From the NCBI GenBank assembly GCA_020025175.1, contig JAHHSM010000002.1, forward strand, positions 1-64,000: a stretch of 64,000 nt of DNA. The letters run 5' to 3'. Position 1 is the stretch's first letter. Each line of letters begins with the position of its first letter. Below, one piece after another: positions 16,176-24,099 of the stretch. The notes below the pieces were generated by a model. It made no database searches. It saw nothing but the letters and a program-made list of their open reading frames with translations, and was not told the origin of the DNA. Source of the DNA: Oscillospiraceae bacterium (GTDB taxonomy: Bacteria; Bacillota; Clostridia; Oscillospirales; Oscillospiraceae). Both the position numbers and the translations under genes were made by a program.

Positions 16176-16451
16176 TTATTTGAGCAGGCTCTCTTTCAAA
16201 GCCTTGCTGGGCTTGAAAGTGGGAGCTTTCGATGCGGGAATTTCAATTGCTTCTTTCGTCTTGGGGTTGCGGCCGATGCGTGCGGCACGCTCCTTGACTT
16301 CAAAAGAACCAAAGCCAACCAGCTGCACCTTTTCGTTTTCTTCCAGTGCCTTTGCAATGGTTTCCAGTGCAGCATTCAGCGTGATCTCGGTATCCTTCTT
16401 GGAAAAACCGGTTTTTTCTGCGGTATAGCTAATCAATTCCTGCTTGTTCAT
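16176..16451 (-). CDS. hup: HU-type DNA-binding protein
   Basis: This 91-residue protein is a standard HU: MNKQELISYTAEKTGFSKKD, the GFGSFEVKERAAR hinge and the DNA-intercalating beta arm with GRNPKTKEAIEIPAS. HU bends and compacts the nucleoid as a homodimer. AGGAGG precedes the ATG. It sits between mazG and rqcP, where Bacillus subtilis has no hup gene. This is an arrangement seen in other clostridia. Confidence 0.95.
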   Translation of the reverse strand: MNKQELISYTAEKTGFSKKDTEITLNAALETIAKALEENEKVQLVGFGSFEVKERAARIGRNPKTKEAIEIPASKAPTFKPSKALKESLLK

Positions 16452-16467
16452 ATTCTTTTCCTCCTAT

Positions 16468-17265
16468 TTATCCTTCGTGCGTTTGTTTTGCTTTTTCCCA
16501 AAGCTGCATCATTTCACTGAGCGTCATATCCTCGATCGCTTTTCCCTGGACCTGTGCAGCCCGTTCCAAAAAGGAAAAGCGCGCGATATACTTATCGCTG
16601 GCTTCATGGAGCGCCTCTTCCGGATCAATGCCCGCAAAGCGCGCTACAACCACGGCGGCAAACAGTACATCCCCCAGCTCCTCGCGGATGTTGCTCTGTT
16701 CTTTAACTGCCTGCGCCAGCTCTGCCTGCTCTTCGGCAAGCTTGTCCATCGCACCGGAGATATCCGGCCAGGTAAAGCCCGACTTTGCCGCCTTTTTCTG
16801 AATTTTTTCCGCGCGCCACAGTGCCGGCAGTGTCCGCGCGACAGCCGTAAGCGTATCGGTATATGTCTCCTGTCCCTTTTCCTCGCGCTTGATGGCATCC
16901 CAATTTGCAAGCACCTGTTCTGTGCCTGCCACCTTGGTATCGCCAAACACATGGGGGTGGCGGTAGATCATCTTTTTTGAGATTCCGTCCGCCACGGCGT
17001 TCAAATCAAAAGCCCCCTCGTCCTCCGACAAAGATGCGTGAAAGACCACCTGCAGCAGCACATCGCCCAATTCCTCACAAAGGAGGACATTGTTTTTCTG
17101 GTCAATGGCTTCCAGTACTTCGCAGGTTTCCTCCATCAGGCAGCGCCGCAGGCTTTCGTGGGTCTGCTCCATATCCCATGGACAACCGCCGGGATGGCGC
17201 AGGATCTGAACGATTTTTCGGAGATCTTCAACAGTGTAATGATCCTTGAACTCAAAATCTACCAT
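16468..17265 (-). CDS. mazG: Nucleoside triphosphate pyrophosphohydrolase MazG
   Basis: This 265-residue protein has two MazG domains. The first has CPWDMEQTHESLRRCLMEET and EELGDVLLQVVFHA (EExxE-type metal-binding helices); the second, around residues 165-230, has EEQAELAQAV and EELGDVLFAAVVVAR. It hydrolyses (d)NTPs to monophosphates and pyrophosphate, removing abnormal nucleotides. The start at 17265 has AAGGA 7-8 bases upstream. Equivalent to the MazG half of Bacillus YabN, next to the yabM-like flippase. Confidence 0.92.
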   Translation of the reverse strand: MVDFEFKDHYTVEDLRKIVQILRHPGGCPWDMEQTHESLRRCLMEETCEVLEAIDQKNNVLLCEELGDVLLQVVFHASLSEDEGAFDLNAVADGISKKMIYRHPHVFGDTKVAGTEQVLANWDAIKREEKGQETYTDTLTAVARTLPALWRAEKIQKKAAKSGFTWPDISGAMDKLAEEQAELAQAVKEQSNIREELGDVLFAAVVVARFAGIDPEEALHEASDKYIARFSFLERAAQVQGKAIEDMTLSEMMQLWEKAKQTHEG

Positions 17266-17324
17266 AATTTTTCCTTCTTTGCAATCATTTTTTCCCTTTT
17301 TCCGCCTGTTCATGCAGGCGGCTG

Positions 17325-17356
17325 AAAAGCACGGCTTTCTTTTCAGCCGTGCTTTT
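17325..17356 (-). terminator. Intrinsic terminator between the flippase gene and mazG
   Basis: A 12-bp perfect stem (17325-17336 with 17345-17356) with T-rich flanks lies directly after the minus-strand flippase gene. Read-through into mazG may still occur. Confidence 0.7.
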
Positions 17357-17373
17357 CACACGCTGCGTTATTT

Positions 17374-18981
17374 TTATCGAATATGGAGGATCTTCGCAAT
17401 TTTTTCGCCTTTGGGGATCATTGCCAGATCTTCTTTTGTAATCATCCGCAGTGCAAGCACCAAAATACCATAAATCATCGCAGCCAGCAGAATCGCAGCC
17501 AAAACAGCGATTTTGTGAGACATACCAAGGCTTACCGTCAGCCATGCAAAGCTGTAATGTGCCGCAAGTCCCATTAAGAGCGTTGCAATAACGGGTTTGA
17601 AAAACAGCTTCAAGTAGTTGGGACGGCTTCCGCCTTTCAGCACGACAAACACCACTGCCAGATTCAAAACCGCAATGACTGCATAGCACAGCAATGTGCT
17701 GATGGGGGCACCTTTAATGCCAAAAGCAGGATTGCCGCAGAGGGTGTAGGTTGTAACGATTTTGACAACACCGCCGATAAGCGCCGTAATAATCGGTACA
17801 TTTACTCTTCCGCAGGCCTGTAAAATCGCATTGGTCAGGATCATCAGACACACAAAAATCACGGCAATACCAAGAATCTGCAAATGAAATGTTGCCGCTT
17901 CCGCCGTATCAGGCACAGCAGGGTAAAGGAGCTGCAAAATCGGCCCTGCCAGCACACTCAGACCAACACCGGCAGGCAGTGCCAGCATCACGATCAAGCG
18001 GAAGGAAGAGGAGATGATGCGGTTTGCCTGCATCTGATTTTTTCGCATCAGCGCCGCAGAAACTGCCGGAATCAGGCTGATTGTCACAGGGTAGACAAAA
18101 GTTGCCGGCAGGTTGAAGAGCGTCATGCCAAAGGTATACTGACCATAAAGAGATGCCGCGATTTTTTCTGAAAGCCCCAATGCATCCTGCAGCCGTGCCA
18201 TCACGATGGTCTGATCGACCAGAGTGATAATGCTCATCACACTGGAACCCAGCGTAATTGGCACACCGATCAAAAGAATTCTTTTGATAATCTTTCCGGA
18301 AGCGTCCGGTACATCATCGCTTCTGGTGTACGTCCGATGGCGCAGCAGCCAGACACCCAAAAACAGCACAGCCATCGCAGAGCCGACAGTAACACCGAAA
18401 ATGGCGGCAGCCGCACCGACTTCCACCTTTGCATGGAGCTGATGGAGCAGATACCATGCAAGGGTCAGACCAACCACGAGTTTAAAAGTTGCTTCCAGAA
18501 TCTGCGAAACCGCAGTGGGCACCATGTTGCCGCGTCCCTGAGTGTAGCCGCGGAAGCAGCCGATCAGACACACAAAAAACACGGCGGGAGCAAGCACCTT
18601 GATGGGGTAATATGCCAGAGAGTCATTCATGCCGATTGCAAGGGGCTCGGCAAAGAAGAACATGATGCTCGATGCCACGATACCCAGACAGAAGAACATC
18701 ACCAGTGCCACGCGGAACTGGCGGCGCACCTGATTGTGCCGCCCCAGCGCCGAGGCCTCGCTGGTGAGCTTGCTCAGTGCCAGAGGGAAGCCTGCTGTAG
18801 AAAGCTGCAGCAGAAAGTTATACACATTATAGGCAATATTAAAGTGGCCCATGCCTTCATCATCCAAAATATTGCCCAGAGGAATTTTGTAAACGGCCGA
18901 GATGATCTTTACCACCACTACCGCCATGGTCAGGACAGCGACACCGCCCAAAAAGTTTTGTTTACGCGCAATGTTTGACAT
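17374..18981 (-). CDS. Polysaccharide/lipid II flippase family protein (SpoVB/YabM-like)
   Basis: This 535-residue polytopic protein has about 14 membrane segments. It belongs to the MOP superfamily (PST/SpoVB/MurJ-type), which flips lipid-linked sugars for cell wall or spore cortex synthesis. N-terminal FLGGVAVLTMAVVVVKIISA and mid-protein motifs fit this group. Gene order (flippase, mazG, rqcP, yabP, yabQ, divIC, yabR) matches the Bacillus yabM-yabR cluster, so it is the YabM equivalent. Whether it serves lipid II in sporulation cannot be told from sequence. Confidence 0.88.
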   Translation of the reverse strand: MSNIARKQNFLGGVAVLTMAVVVVKIISAVYKIPLGNILDDEGMGHFNIAYNVYNFLLQLSTAGFPLALSKLTSEASALGRHNQVRRQFRVALVMFFCLGIVASSIMFFFAEPLAIGMNDSLAYYPIKVLAPAVFFVCLIGCFRGYTQGRGNMVPTAVSQILEATFKLVVGLTLAWYLLHQLHAKVEVGAAAAIFGVTVGSAMAVLFLGVWLLRHRTYTRSDDVPDASGKIIKRILLIGVPITLGSSVMSIITLVDQTIVMARLQDALGLSEKIAASLYGQYTFGMTLFNLPATFVYPVTISLIPAVSAALMRKNQMQANRIISSSFRLIVMLALPAGVGLSVLAGPILQLLYPAVPDTAEAATFHLQILGIAVIFVCLMILTNAILQACGRVNVPIITALIGGVVKIVTTYTLCGNPAFGIKGAPISTLLCYAVIAVLNLAVVFVVLKGGSRPNYLKLFFKPVIATLLMGLAAHYSFAWLTVSLGMSHKIAVLAAILLAAMIYGILVLALRMITKEDLAMIPKGEKIAKILHIR

Positions 18982-19002
18982 GCAATATGAATCCTTTCTC
19001 TG

Positions 19003-20301
19003 TCAGCGGAACAATTTGGGGACTGCGTAGTTTTCCACCTCACGATAAATTTCTTCGATATCCAGCGTGAGGAATGCCCCATTCTCATATATGATTTTTC
19101 CGCGCGCCATATTCATATACACGTTTGACGGGTTTGCAGAATAAATCAGATTTGCCTGTACGTCATGGCAGGGCCGGAGATTGGGTGCATGGAAATCCAC
19201 GAGAATCAGGTCCGCCTGTGCCCCCACCTGTACAACACCGGCATGGCGCCCCTGTGCCCTGGCACCGTTGACCGTTGCCATCTTCAGCACTTGCTCGTCG
19301 CTCAGAGAGACGGGATCGAGGCTCGTGACCTTGGACAGCAGGGAAGCCAGCTTCATTTCCTCAAACATGTTGTGGTTATCGTTGGAGCTCATGCCGTCCG
19401 TTCCCAGTGCCACATTGACACCGGCACGCAGCATATCCGCAACGGGTGCCGCCCCGGATGCCAGCTTCATATTGGATGCCGGGTTGTGAATCACGCTCAC
19501 GCCGCGGCGCTTGAAAATTTCCCAATCTTCAGGCGTTGTCCACACGCAGTGGGCGGCAATGGCAGGGGTATCCCACAGTCGGTATTTCTCGAAAAGTGCC
19601 GCAGGGCTCATGCCGTGGCGCTGCTGGCACGCCAGCTGCTCGGACTTGGTTTCCGACAGATGCACATGCATTTGCAGCTTGTTTCTCCGGGCAAAATCCG
19701 CCGCCCAGGACCACAGCTTGCCGTTGGATGTATATTCGCCGTGGATGCAGGCGTCAATGCGGATCTGACCGTCATTATAATTGTGCCATTTTTCCACCAG
19801 CTCTTTTGCTTCGATGCAGGGCTGGTATGTATTGGGGTCAAAATCCTCGCTGAACACGGTTAAGCCGCGGGCAATATTTGCATTGATGCCGCTTTTCACC
19901 ACTTCTTCGATGATGTCATCACAGAAATAATACATATCGGATACCGACGTGATGCCGGAAGAAATGGCTTCTGCCAGAGAAAGGGCTGTGCCGACACGGA
20001 CGGCACGGGAATCCAGCTTTTCCTCCACAGGAAAAATATACTCGTTGAGCCAGGTCTGCAAATCGTGACCGCCGCCGTAGCCGCGCATGAGGGACATGGG
20101 CAGGTGGGTATGTGCATCCACAAACCCGGGCATCAGGACCTTTCCGCTCCCGTTGACTTCGCGGTCGATCTGCTCGCCCTGCGGGCGAATGGGTCCGATA
20201 TAGGCGATGATCTGACCCTTGATGAGCACAAAGCTGTCCTGCAGGACCGTATTTGCTGCATCCATACAAACCACAGTCACATGGGAAAATAAGGTATTCA
20301 T
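19003..20301 (-). CDS. mtaD: 5-methylthioadenosine/S-adenosylhomocysteine deaminase-type amidohydrolase
   Basis: This 432-residue amidohydrolase has the zinc motif VDAHTHLPMSLMRGYG, HVHLSETKSE, AAHCVWTTPEDW and the catalytic ALGTDGMSSN. These are typical of MTA/SAH deaminases that turn methylthioadenosine or S-adenosylhomocysteine into the inosine derivatives. The start at 20301 has AAGGA 6 bases upstream, better than longer readings from 20403. A purine nucleoside phosphorylase gene lies 28 bp upstream on the same strand, which fits a purine nucleoside salvage role. Confidence 0.85.
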   Translation of the reverse strand: MNTLFSHVTVVCMDAANTVLQDSFVLIKGQIIAYIGPIRPQGEQIDREVNGSGKVLMPGFVDAHTHLPMSLMRGYGGGHDLQTWLNEYIFPVEEKLDSRAVRVGTALSLAEAISSGITSVSDMYYFCDDIIEEVVKSGINANIARGLTVFSEDFDPNTYQPCIEAKELVEKWHNYNDGQIRIDACIHGEYTSNGKLWSWAADFARRNKLQMHVHLSETKSEQLACQQRHGMSPAALFEKYRLWDTPAIAAHCVWTTPEDWEIFKRRGVSVIHNPASNMKLASGAAPVADMLRAGVNVALGTDGMSSNDNHNMFEEMKLASLLSKVTSLDPVSLSDEQVLKMATVNGARAQGRHAGVVQVGAQADLILVDFHAPNLRPCHDVQANLIYSANPSNVYMNMARGKIIYENGAFLTLDIEEIYREVENYAVPKLFR

Positions 20302-20329
20302 GGTCATTCCTTCTTTCAATGATTCAAGC

Positions 20330-21283
20330 TTATAGTTTTTCGAGGCATGCACAGACCAAAGCGGAAAAATGTGCCTGAGCGTTTTCTGCCGCGTCCAGCA
20401 CATCCGCTTCCGTCAGCGGCTGATCGAGAATCCCTGCTGCCATATTGGCGCACAAGGTAAATCCCAGCACATCCATACCACAGTGATTCGCTGTAATAAC
20501 TTCCGGCACAGTGCTCATGCCCACGGCATCAGCACCCAGAATGCGGGCCACACGCACTTCTGCCGGTGTTTCAAACTGCGGACCGGGGAAGAACATATAA
20601 ACGCCTTCCCGCAGCGTAATCTGCAATTCTCTGGCGCAGCTGCGGGCAATTTCCTGCAATGCCGGCGCATAGGCATGGCTCATGTCGGGGAAACGCACGC
20701 CGAATTCCTCAATATTCGGTCCTGTCAGGGGACTGCACGCACCAAGCTTGATATGGTCGGTAATCAACATGATGTCACCCGGCGCAAAGCTGTCACGCAC
20801 AGCGCCGGCGGCGTTGGTCACGATCATTTTCTCAATACCAAGCAGATGCGCAACGCGCACGGCATAGGAAACCTCATCCATACTATAGCCTTCATAGGTA
20901 TGCATTCTGCCCTGCATGATGGCAACATTTTTGCCCTTGAGTTTACCGAATACAAAGCGGCCCCTGTGTCCCGGTGCAGTGGAATGCTTGAAATAGGGGA
21001 TATCGGCGTAATCCACATAAATCGGATCTTCTGCCGCATCGCCTAAGAACCCCAGACCGGAACCGAGAATCATCAGTACCTCAGGCTCAAATTCACCTAA
21101 AATCGCACGAAGATACTCTGCGCTGGCGCAATACTCCTGATAGGCACTTCTTTCCGTCATGCTGCTGAGTTGTCTGCGTGCTGTCTGCGCTGCATTTTCG
21201 GCAGCTTTTGAAAGCTGCTGCACACCGTCTGCCGCTTTTTCACATACGGCATCCGCCGCCATCCAAAATTTTTGATGCTTCAC
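20330..21283 (-). CDS. Purine nucleoside phosphorylase
   Basis: This 317-residue protein is a trimeric-type purine nucleoside phosphorylase (inosine/guanosine class). VLMILGSGLGFLGD, HSTAPGHRGRFVFG, QGRMHTYEGYSM, NAAGAV and MSTVPEVITANHCGM are the phosphate- and base-binding signatures. It cleaves nucleosides to base and ribose-1-phosphate. The GTG start overlaps the hemZ stop by 4 bases. About 40 residues precede the usual N-terminus, so ATG at residue 42 (MTERSAYQEY) is an alternative start. The downstream gene is an MTA/SAH deaminase. Confidence 0.9.
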   Translation of the reverse strand: MKHQKFWMAADAVCEKAADGVQQLSKAAENAAQTARRQLSSMTERSAYQEYCASAEYLRAILGEFEPEVLMILGSGLGFLGDAAEDPIYVDYADIPYFKHSTAPGHRGRFVFGKLKGKNVAIMQGRMHTYEGYSMDEVSYAVRVAHLLGIEKMIVTNAAGAVRDSFAPGDIMLITDHIKLGACSPLTGPNIEEFGVRFPDMSHAYAPALQEIARSCARELQITLREGVYMFFPGPQFETPAEVRVARILGADAVGMSTVPEVITANHCGMDVLGFTLCANMAAGILDQPLTEADVLDAAENAQAHFSALVCACLEKL

Positions 21284-22809
21284 TCCGCTTCGCTCCTTCC
21301 TTCTGACACTTCGCTTTTGCCGTAGCTTTCCAGCAGTGCCTGCTCAAATTCTTCAAATTTTTCCCGATCCCCTTGGATCTTTTCGGGATGTTCCATATAT
21401 TCCTTTGCAAATTTGCAGTTATAATAGCGCTCGATTCTGCCCACGCGGGGGTCCACCATTTTTGTAGAGCCGCCTGCACCCAAAGACAGAATGGTGTGCA
21501 GCTCCTCCATGATGTAAATATTATAAAGTCCCTCGCCGCCGGGTTTGCTCCAGCCCACGTTTTCAAAATTGCCGGACATATATTTCTGACGATAGAGATA
21601 GTAAGGCACATATCCTGCTGCGCTCAGCTGTGCATTGGCATAATCCAGCATTTCTCCCACGTCTGCCGCATCGGGGATCTTCAGCCCGTCCAGCATGATA
21701 CGGGAGCCCTTTTTCAATGCCAGTGTATGTACCGTAATATTATCCGGCGCCAGAGCGAGGCAGGTATCCAGTGTTCTGCGGAAGCCTGCGGGCGTATCCT
21801 CCGGCAGTCCTGCAATCAGATCCATATTGATATGGGGAATACCGGACTGCTTGGCAAGCTCCATGGCACGGAGCACATCCGCCGCGCTGTGACGGCGGCC
21901 GATCGCCTGCAGCACATGGTCTTCCATCGTTTGGGGATTGATGCTGATGCGGCTGACGCCGTGCTCTTTCAGCACACGCAGCTTTTCTGCATTCAGGGTA
22001 TCCGGGCGACCGCCTTCCACAGTATATTCGGCAAGATGCCGCAAATCAAATGCCTGCTCCAGTGCACACATCAAACGGTCCATCTGCTCCGCTGACAGGG
22101 TCGTAGGGGTGCCGCCGCCCATATAGAGGGACTTGATGCGCAGTCCCAGTTTCTCCACCGATGGGCCCATCAGCGCCACCTCTTCACAAAGAGCATCAAG
22201 ATAGGGGTCGATCATGGCAAAGGTTTTCTGCACCGATGCACTCACAAAGGAGCAATAGGAGCAGCGCGTAGGGCAGAAAGGAATACCCACATAGAGGGAA
22301 ATCTCATCCCTGCGCAGTTCTTTTTCCGCTTTCATACTGGCACGCGCCGTAGAAAGGCACAGCTGCGCCCGTTCCTTCGACACAAAGAACTCCTCGCGCA
22401 TGGCTTTCATGGCCTCAGCCTCTGTTTTTCCTGCTTCCAGCATCTGTGTCACAAGCCGTGCAGGGCGAATCCCCGTCATTGCGCCCCAAGGCGGATTTTC
22501 ACCGGTAATGGCAACTGCTGCCTTAAAAAAGCTCAATTTCACGATGCGCTGGCAAAGACGATCTCTGGAAAATGCATCCGCATCCAGCTGCGCCGTTTTT
22601 GCGCGGCTGGCACCCAGAGCACGTTTTCCGTCTCGATTGAGCCGTGTGGTTGCCGTAACCCAGGTATCACCTACGGATAAGCGCACAACGGCGCAGTTGT
22701 CCTCATTGCGCCCGCAGATACCGTATTGCGGTTTTTCACCGGGGAAGAGAACCATCATGATCTGCTCCGCGGCGTATTGATAGGTGTGTCCGATCAGCTG
22801 CAGCTTCAT
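21280..22809 (-). CDS. hemZ: Radical SAM coproporphyrinogen III oxidase-like protein HemZ
   Basis: This 509-residue protein has an N-terminal HemZ-specific region followed by a radical SAM barrel. Its CxxxCxxC cluster motif sits at Cys179, Cys183 and Cys186 (FCPTRCSYC), with YMGGGTPTTLSAEQ after it. HemZ/HemN proteins oxidatively decarboxylate coproporphyrinogen III without oxygen. Many Clostridia keep hemZ in the relA-dtd neighbourhood without full haem synthesis, so the true substrate here is uncertain. It lies 3 bases after the MBL gene and overlaps the phosphorylase gene. Confidence 0.88.
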   Translation of the reverse strand: MKLQLIGHTYQYAAEQIMMVLFPGEKPQYGICGRNEDNCAVVRLSVGDTWVTATTRLNRDGKRALGASRAKTAQLDADAFSRDRLCQRIVKLSFFKAAVAITGENPPWGAMTGIRPARLVTQMLEAGKTEAEAMKAMREEFFVSKERAQLCLSTARASMKAEKELRRDEISLYVGIPFCPTRCSYCSFVSASVQKTFAMIDPYLDALCEEVALMGPSVEKLGLRIKSLYMGGGTPTTLSAEQMDRLMCALEQAFDLRHLAEYTVEGGRPDTLNAEKLRVLKEHGVSRISINPQTMEDHVLQAIGRRHSAADVLRAMELAKQSGIPHINMDLIAGLPEDTPAGFRRTLDTCLALAPDNITVHTLALKKGSRIMLDGLKIPDAADVGEMLDYANAQLSAAGYVPYYLYRQKYMSGNFENVGWSKPGGEGLYNIYIMEELHTILSLGAGGSTKMVDPRVGRIERYYNCKFAKEYMEHPEKIQGDREKFEEFEQALLESYGKSEVSEGRSEAE

Positions 22810-22812
22810 AGA

Positions 22813-23430
22813 TCAACCCAGCTGCATCGCAGAACGAATGAAAGGATTGGTTCTGCGCTCGGTGTCCAATGTGCTGGTGTACTCATGTCCGGGATAAATT
22901 TTGCAGTCGCCGGGCAGGCTTGCAAGACGGCGCAGAGAAACGCACATTTTGCCCCAGTCTCCGCCGGGAAAATCCACGCGACCGCAGCTGCCGGCAAACA
23001 GGGTGTCGCCTGTAAACATGGCATCCTGACTCTTAAATACCACGCTGCCCGGTGTGTGACCGGGGGTTTCATACACCACAAAGGCAATGCTGCCCACCAT
23101 AATGGTGTCCCCGTCTTTGATATATTTCATGCCGTCCACATGCATGCACTGATAGAAGGCAGGACTGCCGCCTTCGCAGACATCCTCTCTGTGAATCATC
23201 ACCGGGATGCCGGGGAAGGATGCCGCCACTTTTGGAAGGGCTGTGGTATGGTCATAATGACCGTGGGTCACCAAAATGGATTCCAGCTCGTAGCCAAACT
23301 CCTTCCACAGCTGTACCAGACGGTCCCCTTCGTCACCGGGGTCCACGATACAGCCACGCTTTGTCGCTTCATCGCCAACAAAATAGCAATTTGTCCCGAT
23401 GGAACCAACTTGATAGCATTTCACTTCCAT
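22813..23430 (-). CDS. Metallo-beta-lactamase-fold hydrolase (glyoxalase II-like)
   Basis: This 205-residue protein has the canonical metal motif THGHYDH (55-61) and further ligands in YETPGHTPGS, FTGDTLF and YPGHEYTS. It is the short glyoxalase II-like hydrolase that follows dtd in many Firmicutes; its substrate, probably a thioester, is unproven. AAAGGAG precedes the start and overlaps the first copy of the duplicated dtd 3' end, which shows that dtd and this gene were once immediately adjacent. Confidence 0.88.
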   Translation of the reverse strand: MEVKCYQVGSIGTNCYFVGDEATKRGCIVDPGDEGDRLVQLWKEFGYELESILVTHGHYDHTTALPKVAASFPGIPVMIHREDVCEGGSPAFYQCMHVDGMKYIKDGDTIMVGSIAFVVYETPGHTPGSVVFKSQDAMFTGDTLFAGSCGRVDFPGGDWGKMCVSLRRLASLPGDCKIYPGHEYTSTLDTERRTNPFIRSAMQLG

Positions 23431-23445
23431 ATCAGCATTCTCCTT

Positions 23446-23519
23446 TTACTGCTCCGTATCAAATAAAATTGTCACCGGTCCGTCATTCACCGACGAAACC
23501 TGCATATCTGCGCCGAATT
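23446..23519. repeat. Ancestral-position copy of the dtd 3' end (74-bp direct repeat, copy 1)
   Basis: These 74 bp match 23641-23714 at 72 positions. Read on the minus strand they encode the last residues of dtd ([17 protein letters not shown], stop). They abut the ribosome site of the MBL gene, the position expected for the original dtd terminus. Confidence 0.9.
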
Positions 23520-23640
23520 TTCCCGTCAAGTCCCCTTGACGGGAACCCTCGGTTTTGATTTGCGCAGCGGCAAATGAATTGCCGCTGCACCAAGGTTTTG
23601 CTTGGCAAAACGCTTGAGGCGAATTCGGCTCCGTTGACCG
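23520..23640. mobile_element. 121-bp hairpin-rich, MITE-like insert between two copies of the dtd 3' end
   Basis: This segment has no reading frame of its own. It holds three inverted repeats: CCCGTCAAG/CTTGACGGG near 23522-23542, GCAGCGGCAA/TTGCCGCTGC near 23564-23588, and CAAG...CTTG around a GTTTTG/CAAAAC near 23591-23616. It opens with CCGTCAAG and closes with CGTTGACC, a short inverted terminal match. With the flanking 74-bp repeat it looks like a small element that inserted in dtd and rebuilt its 3' end. Class unknown. Confidence 0.5.
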
Positions 23641-24081
23641 TTACTGCTGTGTATCAAATAAAATTGTCACCGGTCCGTCATTCACCGACGAAACCTGCAT
23701 ATCTGCGCCGAATTCGCCGTGCTCCACTTCAAATCCGTGGCTGCGGCACTGCTCCATAAACAGCTCATACAGCGGAATTGCCAAATCCGGCTTTGCAGCC
23801 CCCGTAAAGCCGGGACGGCGCGACTTCGTATCGGCATACAGTGTAAACTGGGAAACAACCAAAAGCTTCCCGTCTACAGCGGCCAAATCCAAATTCATTT
23901 TATCCTGTTCATCCGAGAAAACACGCAAATGGCAAATCTTTTCTGCCAGTTTTTTCGCCGTTTCCTCCGTATCCTGCGGACCGACACCCAGCAGAACCAG
24001 AAATCCTTTTTTAATTTCTCCCTTTATCACACCGCCTATGGCAACGGATGCGGATGACACACGGGTCACAACTGCACGCAT
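23641..24081 (-). CDS. dtd: D-aminoacyl-tRNA deacylase
   Basis: This 146-residue protein is full length for Dtd. It has the SQFTLYAD motif (around residue 77) and the C-terminal NDGPVT motif that form the active site. It hydrolyses D-aminoacyl-tRNAs, protecting translation from D-amino acids. The last 74 bases are duplicated downstream (copy 1 at 23446-23519), so its current 3' end may have been supplied by the insertion event; the encoded end differs only as DTQQ versus DTEQ. It lies between relA and the MBL gene. Confidence 0.94.
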   Translation of the reverse strand: MRAVVTRVSSASVAIGGVIKGEIKKGFLVLLGVGPQDTEETAKKLAEKICHLRVFSDEQDKMNLDLAAVDGKLLVVSQFTLYADTKSRRPGFTGAAKPDLAIPLYELFMEQCRSHGFEVEHGEFGADMQVSSVNDGPVTILFDTQQ

Positions 24082-24099
24082 TTTTGCTTTCCTCCTTAA

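Noticed and set aside
23220..23759. Two plus-strand frames sharing an identical 20-residue segment
   Set aside because: The shared peptide is only the antisense translation of the duplicated dtd 3' end, not a protein repeat family.
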